Positions 1 to 8,436 of a DNA stretch of 64,000 nt are shown here, piece by piece (the stretch's first letter is position 1; the number at the start of each line of letters is the position of its first letter). Source of the DNA: Pseudacidobacterium ailaaui (lineage in GTDB: Bacteria > Acidobacteriota > Terriglobia > Terriglobales > Acidobacteriaceae); NCBI RefSeq assembly GCF_000688455.1, contig NZ_JIAL01000001.1:620001-684000 (forward strand), given 5' to 3'. The translations under genes and the position numbers were made by a program. The notes under the pieces are model-generated. The model saw nothing but the letters and a program-made list of their open reading frames with translations. It was not told the origin of the DNA and did not search any database.

Positions 1-740
1 GCCCAGCATGTGGCGCAGCCATACGGCCCAGCGATAATGTCCCCTTACTGAGCTGGCTGTTGTTGCGGGGACGCTGCCGGTCCTGTGCGTGGAGGATCCC
101 GCCACGTTACCCACTGGTTGAGCTGAGCTCAATGTTTTTATTCCTTCTTTGCGGTCTGCTATGGGGAGTAAGCGTCAAGTCTGCGGGTATGTGTCTGCTT
201 TGCTTCCTGCTACTCGGCCTGGCCGTAATGGATGCCGAGACCCTGCTTTTACCTGATGCCTTCACGCTGCCCGGTATCGTTCTGGGTGTTCTTTATTCCG
301 GAATTGTCGCGGGCTGGCACGCCGCGGTATGGTCTTTTGTTGATGCAATCATCGCAGGTCTGGCTCTGCTGCTGCTTCGATGGTTGTACTGGATGCTACG
401 CCGCAGCGAAGGCCTGGGACTGGGCGATGTAAAGCTGCTGGCCATGATTGCTGCATGGCTTGGCCCTCCGCAGACTTTGCTTGTTCTGTTCCTGGGAACA
501 GTCTGCACAGCAGTCTTTGGCTTGGCCCTTCTTCCCTTTGCCGGAAAGCACCTTGCACAGACCAAGCGGCCCCGTCGTGAATCAGTCCATTCGAAAGGTG
601 GACCTGATTCTTCCCGTGCTGCCAGTCTCTGGAGGGCCACGGCCCTACCCTATGGATCATTCCTTTGCGCCAGTGCCATCTACGCCATTTTTATGGGACC
701 CCAAACCATACGCTGGTATCTCCACTTCTTCTTCAAGTAA
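1..740 (+). CDS. Prepilin peptidase (A24 family), 5'-truncated by window edge
   Basis: This is a type IV prepilin leader peptidase, an inner-membrane aspartic protease that cleaves the leader from prepilins or pseudopilins. The reading frame is open to the left edge (first full codon at 3), so the N-terminus is missing. The visible part begins PACGAAIRPSDNVPLLSW and continues RGRCRSC, which is the family's zinc-binding Cys-pair region; one Cys of the first pair would lie just outside the window. The conserved segments MDAETLLLPDAFTLP and GLGLGDVKLL carry the two aspartates expected for catalysis, separated by hydrophobic membrane helices. The frame stops at TAA 738-740. The N-methyltransferase domain cannot be judged because the 5' end is absent. 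No pilin gene is nearby. The family call is secure; the pilus or secretion system it serves is unknown. Confidence 0.9.
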   Translation, partial: PACGAAIRPSDNVPLLSWLLLRGRCRSCAWRIPPRYPLVELSSMFLFLLCGLLWGVSVKSAGMCLLCFLLLGLAVMDAETLLLPDAFTLPGIVLGVLYSGIVAGWHAAVWSFVDAIIAGLALLLLRWLYWMLRRSEGLGLGDVKLLAMIAAWLGPPQTLLVLFLGTVCTAVFGLALLPFAGKHLAQTKRPRRESVHSKGGPDSSRAASLWRATALPYGSFLCASAIYAIFMGPQTIRWYLHFFFK

Positions 741-1260
741 CAGCGTGGCATCAGCACTCCAGCCTGATCTTCTATCTTCGCTTTAAGTGAAAAACTTACA
801 TAGGTTAGGGAATTTTTTTCTTGCTTTTGTCATGCGAAAGAGCAATTAAAACACTTGCATCTTTTTCCATACTCTCCCCGAAAAATATTTCTTTTTCCCT
901 TTGCGATTTTTACAAATTTGTTTTACAACTTCTTCAAACACACTTTTACAAAAGGCTTCTGCTCTTCTTGCTCCGAGAAGCGATACTCCTTTGCTTTGCA
1001 AATGGCGCAACAGGTTTGTGCCACTCAGAAGCAGTAAAGCGCTGCTTCTTCTTCCTCTCCTTGGATTTGCGAATAGCAATAGGTCTGTCTGGCAGCGGTG
1101 GCCGGATCATTGGTGGTCTGCCAGGCTCCGAACTGTTGCTGGGTGATAACGATATTTGCGCATTCCGGGAAAGAGTAAGTGCTGCTGTGAATAAGAAAAG
1201 TAGTGCGAAATCTTTTCAAATGACAACTCCCCCAACCTTAGTGATTCAGAAGGCTGTCTT
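741..1260. other. AT-rich intergenic region / long leader of the beta-helix gene
   Basis: About 520 bases with no convincing gene. Base composition is clearly more AT-rich than the neighbouring genes, with many T and A runs from about 800 to 960. A plus-strand frame at 821-1264 has no family resemblance and an atypical composition, so I treat it as chance. A 7-bp inverted repeat (CTGGCAG at 1089-1095, CTGCCAG at 1118-1124) could form a stem with a 22-nt loop in the transcript leading to the gene at 1261. I recognise no known riboswitch. The region probably holds the promoter of that gene. Confidence 0.5.
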
Positions 1261-3186
1261 ATGAAGTCGAGATTCTTTTTCGTCGCACTCGTATGTAGTT
1301 TGCTTGCGGTATCGTCTCTGCGCGTTGAGGCCCAGGCGAATGTAGTTGAAAACCAGACCATCTATCTTCACGTAAACGGAACTACAGGCTCTGATTCCAA
1401 TCCTGGTTCGCCCACACAACCATTCAAAACCATCAGTGCTGCCGTACAAAAAGCGCTCGCCAATAATCGGGCCGGGATCGGGACGAAAGTCTTGATTGAC
1501 GCAGGCGTATATCGCGAGTTCGTAAAGATCAGCCCATACAATCAAACCAGCGCCCCGATTACCATACAGGCCACGACCCAGGGCACCGCAATTATTGACG
1601 GGGCCGATTTGCTAACGAATTGGTACAAGAAAAATACAAATGTTTATGCGTATTCCTGGAAGGACTCCGTGGGTGGGTGCCCTCTGCCTTCAGGATGGTA
1701 TTCAGGAATGCCCGGCATCGTTCTCAACAATGAGATGGTGTTTGTCAATGGCCAGCCGATGACACAGGTCGCCTCGATCTCTCAGATGCGACCCGGTACA
1801 TTCTTTGTCAACAGCACTTATCAGGAACTAGACCTCTGGCCGCCTTCCGGCACCGATATGAATACGGCTACAGTCGAGGTCTCCAACCGCAGAGAGACCC
1901 TCGAAGTAGACAACGGAAAGAACCTTGTCTTTCGCGGCCTGGTCCTTCAACATGCTGCTTCTTGCATGAACCAGAATGGGGCCAACGTCTTCGGCAGTTC
2001 CAACATATTGTTCGATGACGTACAGGTGAACTGGAACAACTGGGGCGGCCTGGGCCTCAGCAACAGCAATCACTACACCATCCAGAACTCCACCGCAAGC
2101 TATAACGGCGGGGTCGGTCTGGCCGCCTACAATGTGCAAAATGCTCTCTATCAAAATAACGAAACCGACTATAATAACTGGCGCGGTGAGATGGTAGGTC
2201 TCTATGATTTTGGCCAAGGGGGCACCAAGATCATGCATGCTCGCAGCGTCACGGTAAATGCACAACGCTCCTACAACAACGCAGCCCAGGGTCTGTGGTT
2301 TGATACTGATAATGCAACCATCACTGTAGCCAATAGCCAGCTGGTGGGAAACACCGTAGCCAATCTGCAACTGGAAGCCAATCAGGGACCCATTACAGTT
2401 CAGAACACGAGTCTTTGCTCGGGAGGAATGGGCCTACACCTGATTAATACTGCTGATCTCACCATGACAGGAAACGTTTTTTACAACAACGGCGGGAACA
2501 GCTTCCAGAACGGAAACTTCTTTCTTGCCGGAAAAGCTGGAGGCCGCGTCTTTACAAACTTCCAAACCGGCCAGACAGAAACTACCTTTACGACAAATAC
2601 GATACTGGAAAACAACGTAATCACGGCAGCAAATTCTAACCAATACGTTTTTAATACCTACTTGAGCGGTAGCGATTGGTCAAAGTTTGCAGACAGCCTG
2701 CAATCCAACAATAACTATTGGTATAACGGACAGCTTTCGACAACTTATATTGTTCCCCTGGGTAAGCACGTCAATTTTAGCGGCTGGAAGTCCACGACGG
2801 GGCAGGACTACAACTCTGACTGGGCTTTGTCCTCGATTTATGCCCGCGGATGCGGTCTCCCCACCCCTGGCTACACTGACTTCCACATCCAGGCGCATAA
2901 TGCTGCCTCTTATGTTTCTTCTTACACGATGTCGAATGGATCTGTCTCGATTCCACTGCAGATTCGGTCTTACAACTATGGATCGGTACAGCTTTCTATC
3001 TACGGGCTGCCTTCGGGAGTAAGCGCCTCTTTCAGCCCCTCAACCTTAACCAGCGGAAATTCTGTTCTTACGCTGAAAGCATCCTCTTCTGCCACGGCGC
3101 AAACAGTACCCGTTACGATCTTTGCCGTCAGCGGCAGCCGTGTTCATTCGATTACATTGATGGTAAACGTCAGACCCGCTTCCTAG
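1261..3186 (+). CDS. Secreted right-handed parallel beta-helix protein
   Basis: A 641-residue exported protein. Residues 1-24 form a signal peptide (MKSRFFF...SSLRVEA). The start of the mature part (YLHVNGTTGSDSNPGSPTQPF, then KTISAAVQKAL) is the typical opening of pectate-lyase-like parallel beta-helix proteins. It is followed by about 400 residues of Asn/Gly/Thr-rich coils with repeated N-N-x pairs, as in asparagine ladders. The last 90 residues look like a separate beta-sandwich (IPLQIRSYNYGSVQLSIYGL...). No catalytic residues of a named lyase or hydrolase family can be assigned. It stands at the edge of the exopolysaccharide locus, so a polysaccharide lyase, epimerase or surface-adhesion role is plausible but inferred. 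A GAAGG stretch about 8 nt before the ATG could be the ribosome binding site. Confidence 0.75.
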   Translation: MKSRFFFVALVCSLLAVSSLRVEAQANVVENQTIYLHVNGTTGSDSNPGSPTQPFKTISAAVQKALANNRAGIGTKVLIDAGVYREFVKISPYNQTSAPITIQATTQGTAIIDGADLLTNWYKKNTNVYAYSWKDSVGGCPLPSGWYSGMPGIVLNNEMVFVNGQPMTQVASISQMRPGTFFVNSTYQELDLWPPSGTDMNTATVEVSNRRETLEVDNGKNLVFRGLVLQHAASCMNQNGANVFGSSNILFDDVQVNWNNWGGLGLSNSNHYTIQNSTASYNGGVGLAAYNVQNALYQNNETDYNNWRGEMVGLYDFGQGGTKIMHARSVTVNAQRSYNNAAQGLWFDTDNATITVANSQLVGNTVANLQLEANQGPITVQNTSLCSGGMGLHLINTADLTMTGNVFYNNGGNSFQNGNFFLAGKAGGRVFTNFQTGQTETTFTTNTILENNVITAANSNQYVFNTYLSGSDWSKFADSLQSNNNYWYNGQLSTTYIVPLGKHVNFSGWKSTTGQDYNSDWALSSIYARGCGLPTPGYTDFHIQAHNAASYVSSYTMSNGSVSIPLQIRSYNYGSVQLSIYGLPSGVSASFSPSTLTSGNSVLTLKASSSATAQTVPVTIFAVSGSRVHSITLMVNVRPAS

Positions 3187-3219
3187 CTTGATCACAATCC
3201 GAAACCATAACTTTTTTGC

Positions 3220-3253
3220 GCCGCAGCCAGCAATGACTGCGGCCAATTTTTAT
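3220..3253 (+). terminator. Rho-independent terminator after the beta-helix gene
   Basis: A perfect 7-bp stem (GCCGCAG 3220-3226 with CTGCGGC 3237-3243) and a 10-nt loop are followed by CAATTTTTATTT on the plus strand. It lies 33 bases after the stop of the upstream gene and touches the stop codon of the convergent gene. The T-run is present only in the plus direction. Confidence 0.75.
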
Positions 3254-4404
3254 TTCTGCTGCAACAAAGATTGCACCTGCCTGAAGATATATTGCGCTCG
3301 CTCTTTCTCTCCGCTGTTCACGTCCTCATGCAGGCTGCGCAGCAAATAATATGCGGTGAGACCCCGAATTGCCCGGGCAGACAAGCCGCATCCGGACGCA
3401 TATTTGCGAAGCAGAGGATGGGACTTCAGCAGCTCCCAAACATTCTTTGATTCTTGAAACAGATAGTCCTGAATGTAGAAGTACCGACAAACATCCAGCC
3501 AGGGCAGGCCCTGTTCGATGGCCCATTCCCAGTCGATGAGCGTAATGCTGCCGTCTGAAAGGCGCCGTATGTTCCAAGGAGCAAAATCGCGGTGCTCAGT
3601 AAAAGCAGGCAGGTCCTCTTCATTGTCCAGTAACGAAACGGCCGCTTCAATCTGCTGCCATTCCAGCTTTTGCCATGGAAGCTTTTGCAGCAAAGCGATC
3701 ATGCCATCACGATACATAGATAATCGAGCGCTGTGGCCTTCGCAGGAGAGCCGCAAGAGAAAATCCAAGTGCTCCTCGCCAAAGCGGCGTGCTGCTGGCT
3801 GGCCCGCCATCCAGGATTGCGCCGCGATACCGCGCTCTGGATCTTCGAAAACCACTTCAGGGACAATGTGTTTCTTCCGCATTCTCCGCAGAACGGCAGC
3901 CTCATTCAAAATTGCTGTTGCTGCTGCTTCCGTCAAAGGAATTTTCGCCACGGCCGGAATGGAATGCCGGTCAAGAAAGAACAGGATGGCCTTTTGCGTC
4001 GGGGAGGGATTTCCGATGTGTCCCAGAATGTCCCAACCGGAATGGACGTTTTGTATGTGCTCAGCCCAATACGCAAGGTTACACTGCGCCCTGGTCTTTT
4101 TGATACCAGGCAGCAATACCAGCGCATTCCATCTACATGCGGCAACCACTCCTGCCCATTGGACCCTCGTTTTTGTACCATACGGTCTCCAGCTTTGAAA
4201 CACAGGAAGGGCCGCACGGCTGCGGTTGGGAACAATCCAGCGCGGATCTTTTCCCTGGAAAATCACCAGAAACTCTTTTTCAGGATGTATGGGTCCTGGC
4301 TCTTGGTCGGGAAACAGAAAGATCCTTTGCACTGTGGCCTGCCAAACCTGCTTGTGGGCCGGCAAATCTGCAATAAGCGTCTCCTGATGCAAAGGCCCTC
4401 TCAC
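3250..4404 (-). CDS. Aminoglycoside-phosphotransferase-fold (APH) kinase
   Basis: A 384-residue protein whose C-terminal half has the APH/choline-kinase fold. The segment EHRDFAPWNIRRL carries the catalytic HxDxxxxN-type motif and LIDWEWAIEQG the metal-binding D-W-E motif. The first 150 residues match nothing I recognise. The start is GTG at 4404-4402, overlapping the TGA of the upstream gene by 4 bases (GTGA), so the two proteins are translationally coupled. Such kinases phosphorylate small molecules, sugars or lipid-linked glycans. Next to an exopolysaccharide cluster, and coupled to a nucleotidyltransferase/kinase fusion, a role in phosphorylating or activating a glycan precursor is more likely than antibiotic resistance; that is inference. 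The substrate is unknown. Confidence 0.7.
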   Translation of the reverse strand: MRGPLHQETLIADLPAHKQVWQATVQRIFLFPDQEPGPIHPEKEFLVIFQGKDPRWIVPNRSRAALPVFQSWRPYGTKTRVQWAGVVAACRWNALVLLPGIKKTRAQCNLAYWAEHIQNVHSGWDILGHIGNPSPTQKAILFFLDRHSIPAVAKIPLTEAAATAILNEAAVLRRMRKKHIVPEVVFEDPERGIAAQSWMAGQPAARRFGEEHLDFLLRLSCEGHSARLSMYRDGMIALLQKLPWQKLEWQQIEAAVSLLDNEEDLPAFTEHRDFAPWNIRRLSDGSITLIDWEWAIEQGLPWLDVCRYFYIQDYLFQESKNVWELLKSHPLLRKYASGCGLSARAIRGLTAYYLLRSLHEDVNSGEKERAQYIFRQVQSLLQQK

Positions 4405-5783
4405 CTGTTTTCCTCTTTGCCTAGGTTCAGTCGTGCATAAGTCCGGCGAGAAAAATGTGTGAGCAATGCCTGTGCTGTTTGCTGCACTACAGTGCGAAGC
4501 GGTTGGGCCGCATCAACAACAACAACTCGGTTGCAGGTTTTGGAAAACGCACGATAAGACTCTTGCTGCCGGACCACCTCTTCAAAAGGGACTTCCTGCT
4601 TACGCGACCAGAGCACTTCCGGAGGAGCATCCAATAGGACCACCAGTTCTGGCTCGGGCAGGACCTTAAGCAGTAAGGACAAGAACCACTTCGGGCCGCC
4701 ATACCTTACTCGCTTGGGATCAACCAAAATGTCATAAAAGTACCGGTCAAATACAACCAGCCGTGTTCGCATCATGGCTGGTCGCACCCTCAGGATCCAT
4801 CCCAGCCAGTAATCACTTGCCAGATACGCCATCTTGGCAACGGACATCAACAAACTTCGCGCCGGCTTGCCATGGGGATCTGTCACGGCAGACCCCGGTT
4901 TCGTATGTCCGGGAAATAATCCCGGCCGCAAATGGAACCGTTCGATCTTCTGAAACGCAGGAGCAAATTCGCGGACGATCGCTTCAATCACAGAAGACTT
5001 TCCGCATCCATCTGGTCCAATGAAGGCAATCCATCCTCCCGTCGGAAATAAGATACGCTCCATATCATGCTGCACGTTTTTCCATCGTGTGATCGCCTTT
5101 TCTCCTACGCTTCCGGATGAATGACGTAGCATCTCCTGCCGATACATCAGCAGATTTGTCATCAGTGGCTGCCAGTCACCGGATTGGGCCATCTTCGCAA
5201 TGCCTTCTACTGTTGGCATCGTCCAGAATCGGCGCAGCAAAGCAGTGCAATTCTCAGGGTCTTCTGCATAGAGCCGGGACAGGCGCGCGCCGTGCTCTTG
5301 CCTGAAGTCTTGTTTGTTCAGCCGCTTGATGAGATAGTAGACAAACTCATGGCGGGCGCTGGGAATCCAGAAGCCCCTGTCATGCATTCTGCGATCGCGC
5401 AGGACCTCTTCAGCCCTGAACCAAAGCCTTCCAAAGTGACGATAGTCAAAACAGGAATCTGGCTGGATGAGGGTCAGTTCTGATTCATGCAGCATCGCCA
5501 AGCGAAAAGCACGCGCGGATACTTCGTGCGGAATGACCTGGAACAGCGTAGTATTCGATTCCTGTGCAATGGAGGCGATCCATTCTGGTACGCGCCGGAA
5601 ATCCTCTTCACCAACCATGAAGTCAATATCGGAATCAAAATCATCCGGCAGGCCCTCATATCCGGTCAGTATGCAATAGCCCTGACTTTGCTCTGCAAGT
5701 TTATTCAGCAGCAGGCGAGCTACGAATGAACGGACAACATGACCGTTGCTTGTGCTGGCCGATTTTTCCGGGATCTCCAACAA
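4401..5783 (-). CDS. Nucleotidyltransferase-like / thymidylate-kinase-like fusion protein
   Basis: A two-domain protein of about 460 residues. The N-terminal part has DDFDSDIDFMVG, an Asp-rich signature like that of nucleotidyltransferase-fold (MNT-type) proteins. The C-terminal part has a Walker A motif (FIGPDGCGKSS, about residue 260 onward) and downstream VVLLDAPPEVLWSRK, the pattern of thymidylate-kinase-like P-loop kinases. The frame opens with GTG at 5804, but a strong AGGAGG-like stretch lies inside its first codons. I therefore prefer the TTG at 5783, seven bases after GGAGG, as the start. The 3' end overlaps the APH-fold gene by 4 bases. True thymidylate kinases are about 210 residues and stand alone, so this is not tmk. 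It probably acts with the APH protein on a nucleotide- or phosphate-linked precursor in exopolysaccharide synthesis (inferred). Confidence 0.65.
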   Translation of the reverse strand: MLEIPEKSASTSNGHVVRSFVARLLLNKLAEQSQGYCILTGYEGLPDDFDSDIDFMVGEEDFRRVPEWIASIAQESNTTLFQVIPHEVSARAFRLAMLHESELTLIQPDSCFDYRHFGRLWFRAEEVLRDRRMHDRGFWIPSARHEFVYYLIKRLNKQDFRQEHGARLSRLYAEDPENCTALLRRFWTMPTVEGIAKMAQSGDWQPLMTNLLMYRQEMLRHSSGSVGEKAITRWKNVQHDMERILFPTGGWIAFIGPDGCGKSSVIEAIVREFAPAFQKIERFHLRPGLFPGHTKPGSAVTDPHGKPARSLLMSVAKMAYLASDYWLGWILRVRPAMMRTRLVVFDRYFYDILVDPKRVRYGGPKWFLSLLLKVLPEPELVVLLDAPPEVLWSRKQEVPFEEVVRQQESYRAFSKTCNRVVVVDAAQPLRTVVQQTAQALLTHFSRRTYARLNLGKEENR

Positions 5784-5884
5784 ACTCCTACCTCCACCTT
5801 TCACGCTGCAACTGTCTGCCTGAAGCAGCAGAAATGATACATTTTTTTAAGACCATCGCTGCGATTGGGGGCCTTTCGCTTCAC

Positions 5885-7099
5885 ATGAAAATTTTGCTTT
5901 CCGCCTATGCCTGTGAACCGAACAAAGGTTCAGAACCTGCCGTAGGTTGGAACTGGATGCTTTCTCTCTGCCGCGAAGGTCATGCTGTCTTTTTGCTTAC
6001 CCGCAGAAATAATGCAACCGCAATTGAAGCAGAACGAGAAAGACAGAACATCCCTGTCACTCCTCTGTATTATGATCTTCCCTCCTGGTGCAGACGCTGG
6101 AAACGCTTGCCAGTCGGCCTATTTGTTTACTATTTGTTATGGCAGTTAGGTGCATATTTTTATGCGCGCAAGATGCATCGAATTTATAAGTTTGACTTAG
6201 TTCACCACATAACATTTGTAACTTTCCGTCAGCCATCTTTTATGGGATGGCTCGGTATTCCCTTCATTCTTGGTCCAGTGGGTGGAGGGGAAACCTCCCC
6301 GCTACCGCTCCGAACAGGTCTCAGCCGAAAAGGCCGCATTCTCGAACGGCTGCGAGATCTCGCCATTTTCTGGGCCCGCATCGATCCTTTGATGCATCTG
6401 ACCTTTTCGCGCGCTGTGCTGATTGCCTGCACTACCCAGGAAACTCGTCAGCATGTTCCCAGACGCTATCACCACAAATGCATTATTTTGCCCGCCATCG
6501 GGATCACCGTGCAAGAATCGACTCTGCCATCGCAACCTTCCAGAAAAAGCTTCCTGTTCATCGGCCGCCTGCTTTACTGGAAAGGAATTCACCTGGCCCT
6601 TCGCGCGTTTCCTGACGTTTTACGCCAGGTCCCTGATGCACGCCTGCGCATCATCGGTGAAGGTGAGGATTCAGCATGGCTGAAAAACATCGCCAGTCAA
6701 TACGGAATTTCTTCGTTGATTGACTGGCTGCCATGGCAGCCCCATGAAAACATTGCGCGCGAATATGCCGACAACATTGCTTTCGTCTTTCCCAGCCTTC
6801 ATGATTCAGGCGGCCTTGTTGTGCTTGAATCTCTGGCTGCATCACTCCCGGTCATCTGCCTTGATCTGGGTGGCCCGGGAACATTTGTGGATGACACCTG
6901 CGGCATTGTGATTCAAACAGCAGGGCAGGATGATTCTCTTGTTCAGAAAGCGCTTGCCTCGGCAATGGTCCGACTGGCCACAGACTCTGGCTTGCGGAAC
7001 TCTCTCGTTGCCCATTGCCGGGAACGTGCAGGCCGGTTTACATGGGATGAAAATGTTCGCACCCTCTATTCCTTTTATCGCACGATCCAGAAGACATGA
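5885..7099 (+). CDS. Glycosyltransferase family 4 (GT-B)
   Basis: A GT-B glycosyltransferase of 404 residues that would add a sugar to a lipid-linked exopolysaccharide repeat unit at the cytoplasmic face. The C-terminal Glycos_transf_1 domain is clear: FIGRLLYWKG, RIIGEGEDS, and the donor-binding VFPSLHDSGGLVVLESLA with the E-x7-E pattern. The N-terminus KILLSAYACEPNKGSEPAVG is typical for the family, so I start at ATG 5885 rather than at upstream in-frame ATGs (5834, 5726), which would add atypical residues and run into the divergent gene. It is transcribed away from its left neighbour and converges on the flippase gene, 16 bases apart. Sugar specificity cannot be read. Confidence 0.87.
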   Translation: MKILLSAYACEPNKGSEPAVGWNWMLSLCREGHAVFLLTRRNNATAIEAERERQNIPVTPLYYDLPSWCRRWKRLPVGLFVYYLLWQLGAYFYARKMHRIYKFDLVHHITFVTFRQPSFMGWLGIPFILGPVGGGETSPLPLRTGLSRKGRILERLRDLAIFWARIDPLMHLTFSRAVLIACTTQETRQHVPRRYHHKCIILPAIGITVQESTLPSQPSRKSFLFIGRLLYWKGIHLALRAFPDVLRQVPDARLRIIGEGEDSAWLKNIASQYGISSLIDWLPWQPHENIAREYADNIAFVFPSLHDSGGLVVLESLAASLPVICLDLGGPGTFVDDTCGIVIQTAGQDDSLVQKALASAMVRLATDSGLRNSLVAHCRERAGRFTWDENVRTLYSFYRTIQKT

Positions 7100-7115
7100 C
7101 CGCTCCTCCGTTCCT

Positions 7116-8396
7116 TTAAACAATCTCCATTTCTACCATGGAAAGTTTTCTGGCCTTGGTCCGATGCCACTCATAAACAAACCACAGTAAATTCGCGAAT
7201 TGACCACAAACAGCAGCAATCATGATTCCCATAGCATGAAAGAAGTGAATACACGGCCACACCAGAACAAGGCTGGAAGCAGCAGCTGCGAGCGACGATC
7301 TGAAAATTGCTGACGTCTCTCCTGTCGCCCGAAATAAATAACTATATTGGCGCAAAGGCCAGTACAAGAGAAAATAAAGGAGCTGTAAGTCCAGAATTCC
7401 GCTGTAAACAGCCACTTTCCTCCCATAAAAGAAGCGCAGAAAATCCTTGGAGAAAAGCCCAATCGCAAGAAAAGCAAACGTAAGCACGACAAAGCCTTTG
7501 ATTCCAAATTGCAGTAAAAAGCGGGCCGCGCCTGCCACTCCGCCCTTACGCATCTCTTCACTGGCTTTTAAGGGAACGATATTTTCCATCGCCTGATAGG
7601 CAACATTGACCGGACCCACGACATTCTGGGTCGCCCGGATGCTTCCTGCTGCTTCTGATCCGAGGACACTGGCGCCAATTAACATGGCCCCCTGATAGAC
7701 AAACCATTGCAACTGGTTGGCAATGGCAAGATCGCGAGACATGCCCCGGGAACGCTGCCACGCGCTTCTGCGCTCCTTCGCTGAACAGCCCAGCCTTTCC
7801 ATGGCCGCTCCCACTGCAAAGGCCAGAGCAGAGGTCGTCGCAATTGTCCAGAAGGCCGATCTCACAGTCAATTCATGGGTATGCATCAACCACAGGAGGA
7901 TGACCGTTTGGCCCAGATAACTGATGGCATCATTCCATACAGAGTGAAGCGATTGATTTTTCGCAAAGTAGTACCGGCGCAGCCAGTCCTGCATAAGATA
8001 GGCCACGACACAGAACAGAAAGGCGGGCAATTCTTCAAATGTCCCGAAACCCCGGTGCGCGGCAAGAAAAATGATGGCAACCAGAGCAATCGCGATCGAC
8101 GCAAAAACACAGAACCAGAGTTGTACGCCATACATTCCACGTAAATAGCTGGTCCGCTCGTCTTCTTCTGGAAACAGCCCCGCCCAGGTAATCATGGGAG
8201 AAGCGATAAAACTCAACTGAATACTGTTGGCCAGAAGCAACAAGGCATAAGCAACCGTGAATACACCAAATTGTTCCAGCCCCAGACCGCGCACCAGAAT
8301 AATTCCGGTCGCAAAATTGGAACCGCTCACAATGAACTGGTCTGCAACCGTCTGGTAGCGTCTGCGCTGGAACAATTTGAAAATGCCATATGCCAT
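7116..8396 (-). CDS. Wzx-like oligosaccharide flippase
   Basis: A polytopic membrane protein of 426 residues, with about 12 hydrophobic segments, of the polysaccharide-biosynthesis/MATE-like flippase type. It would move undecaprenyl-linked repeat units across the inner membrane. The segment YQTVADQFIVSGSNFATGIILVRGLGLEQFGVF near the start is characteristic, with an early charged stretch (KLFQRRR) before the first helix. The frame extends to 8528 but would then overlap the polymerase gene by 92 bases. The ATG at 8396 gives a normal flippase N-terminus and a 40-base gap, so I chose it. It lies downstream of the Wzy, Wza and Wzc homologues on the same strand and is probably the last gene of that operon. 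Confidence 0.8.
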   Translation of the reverse strand: MAYGIFKLFQRRRYQTVADQFIVSGSNFATGIILVRGLGLEQFGVFTVAYALLLLANSIQLSFIASPMITWAGLFPEEDERTSYLRGMYGVQLWFCVFASIAIALVAIIFLAAHRGFGTFEELPAFLFCVVAYLMQDWLRRYYFAKNQSLHSVWNDAISYLGQTVILLWLMHTHELTVRSAFWTIATTSALAFAVGAAMERLGCSAKERRSAWQRSRGMSRDLAIANQLQWFVYQGAMLIGASVLGSEAAGSIRATQNVVGPVNVAYQAMENIVPLKASEEMRKGGVAGAARFLLQFGIKGFVVLTFAFLAIGLFSKDFLRFFYGRKVAVYSGILDLQLLYFLLYWPLRQYSYLFRATGETSAIFRSSLAAAASSLVLVWPCIHFFHAMGIMIAAVCGQFANLLWFVYEWHRTKARKLSMVEMEIV

Positions 8397-8436
8397 TGAT
8401 TTTTTGCCAGCTACCTGGGCGCTTTCTGAGGAAGCT

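Noticed and set aside
821-1264. 147-residue plus-strand open frame
   Set aside because: It has no family resemblance, an odd composition from AT-rich sequence, no ribosome binding site and runs 4 bases into the beta-helix start.
3733-4440. 235-residue plus-strand frame antisense to the APH gene
   Set aside because: It overlaps the coupled pair of minus-strand genes completely and carries no motif.
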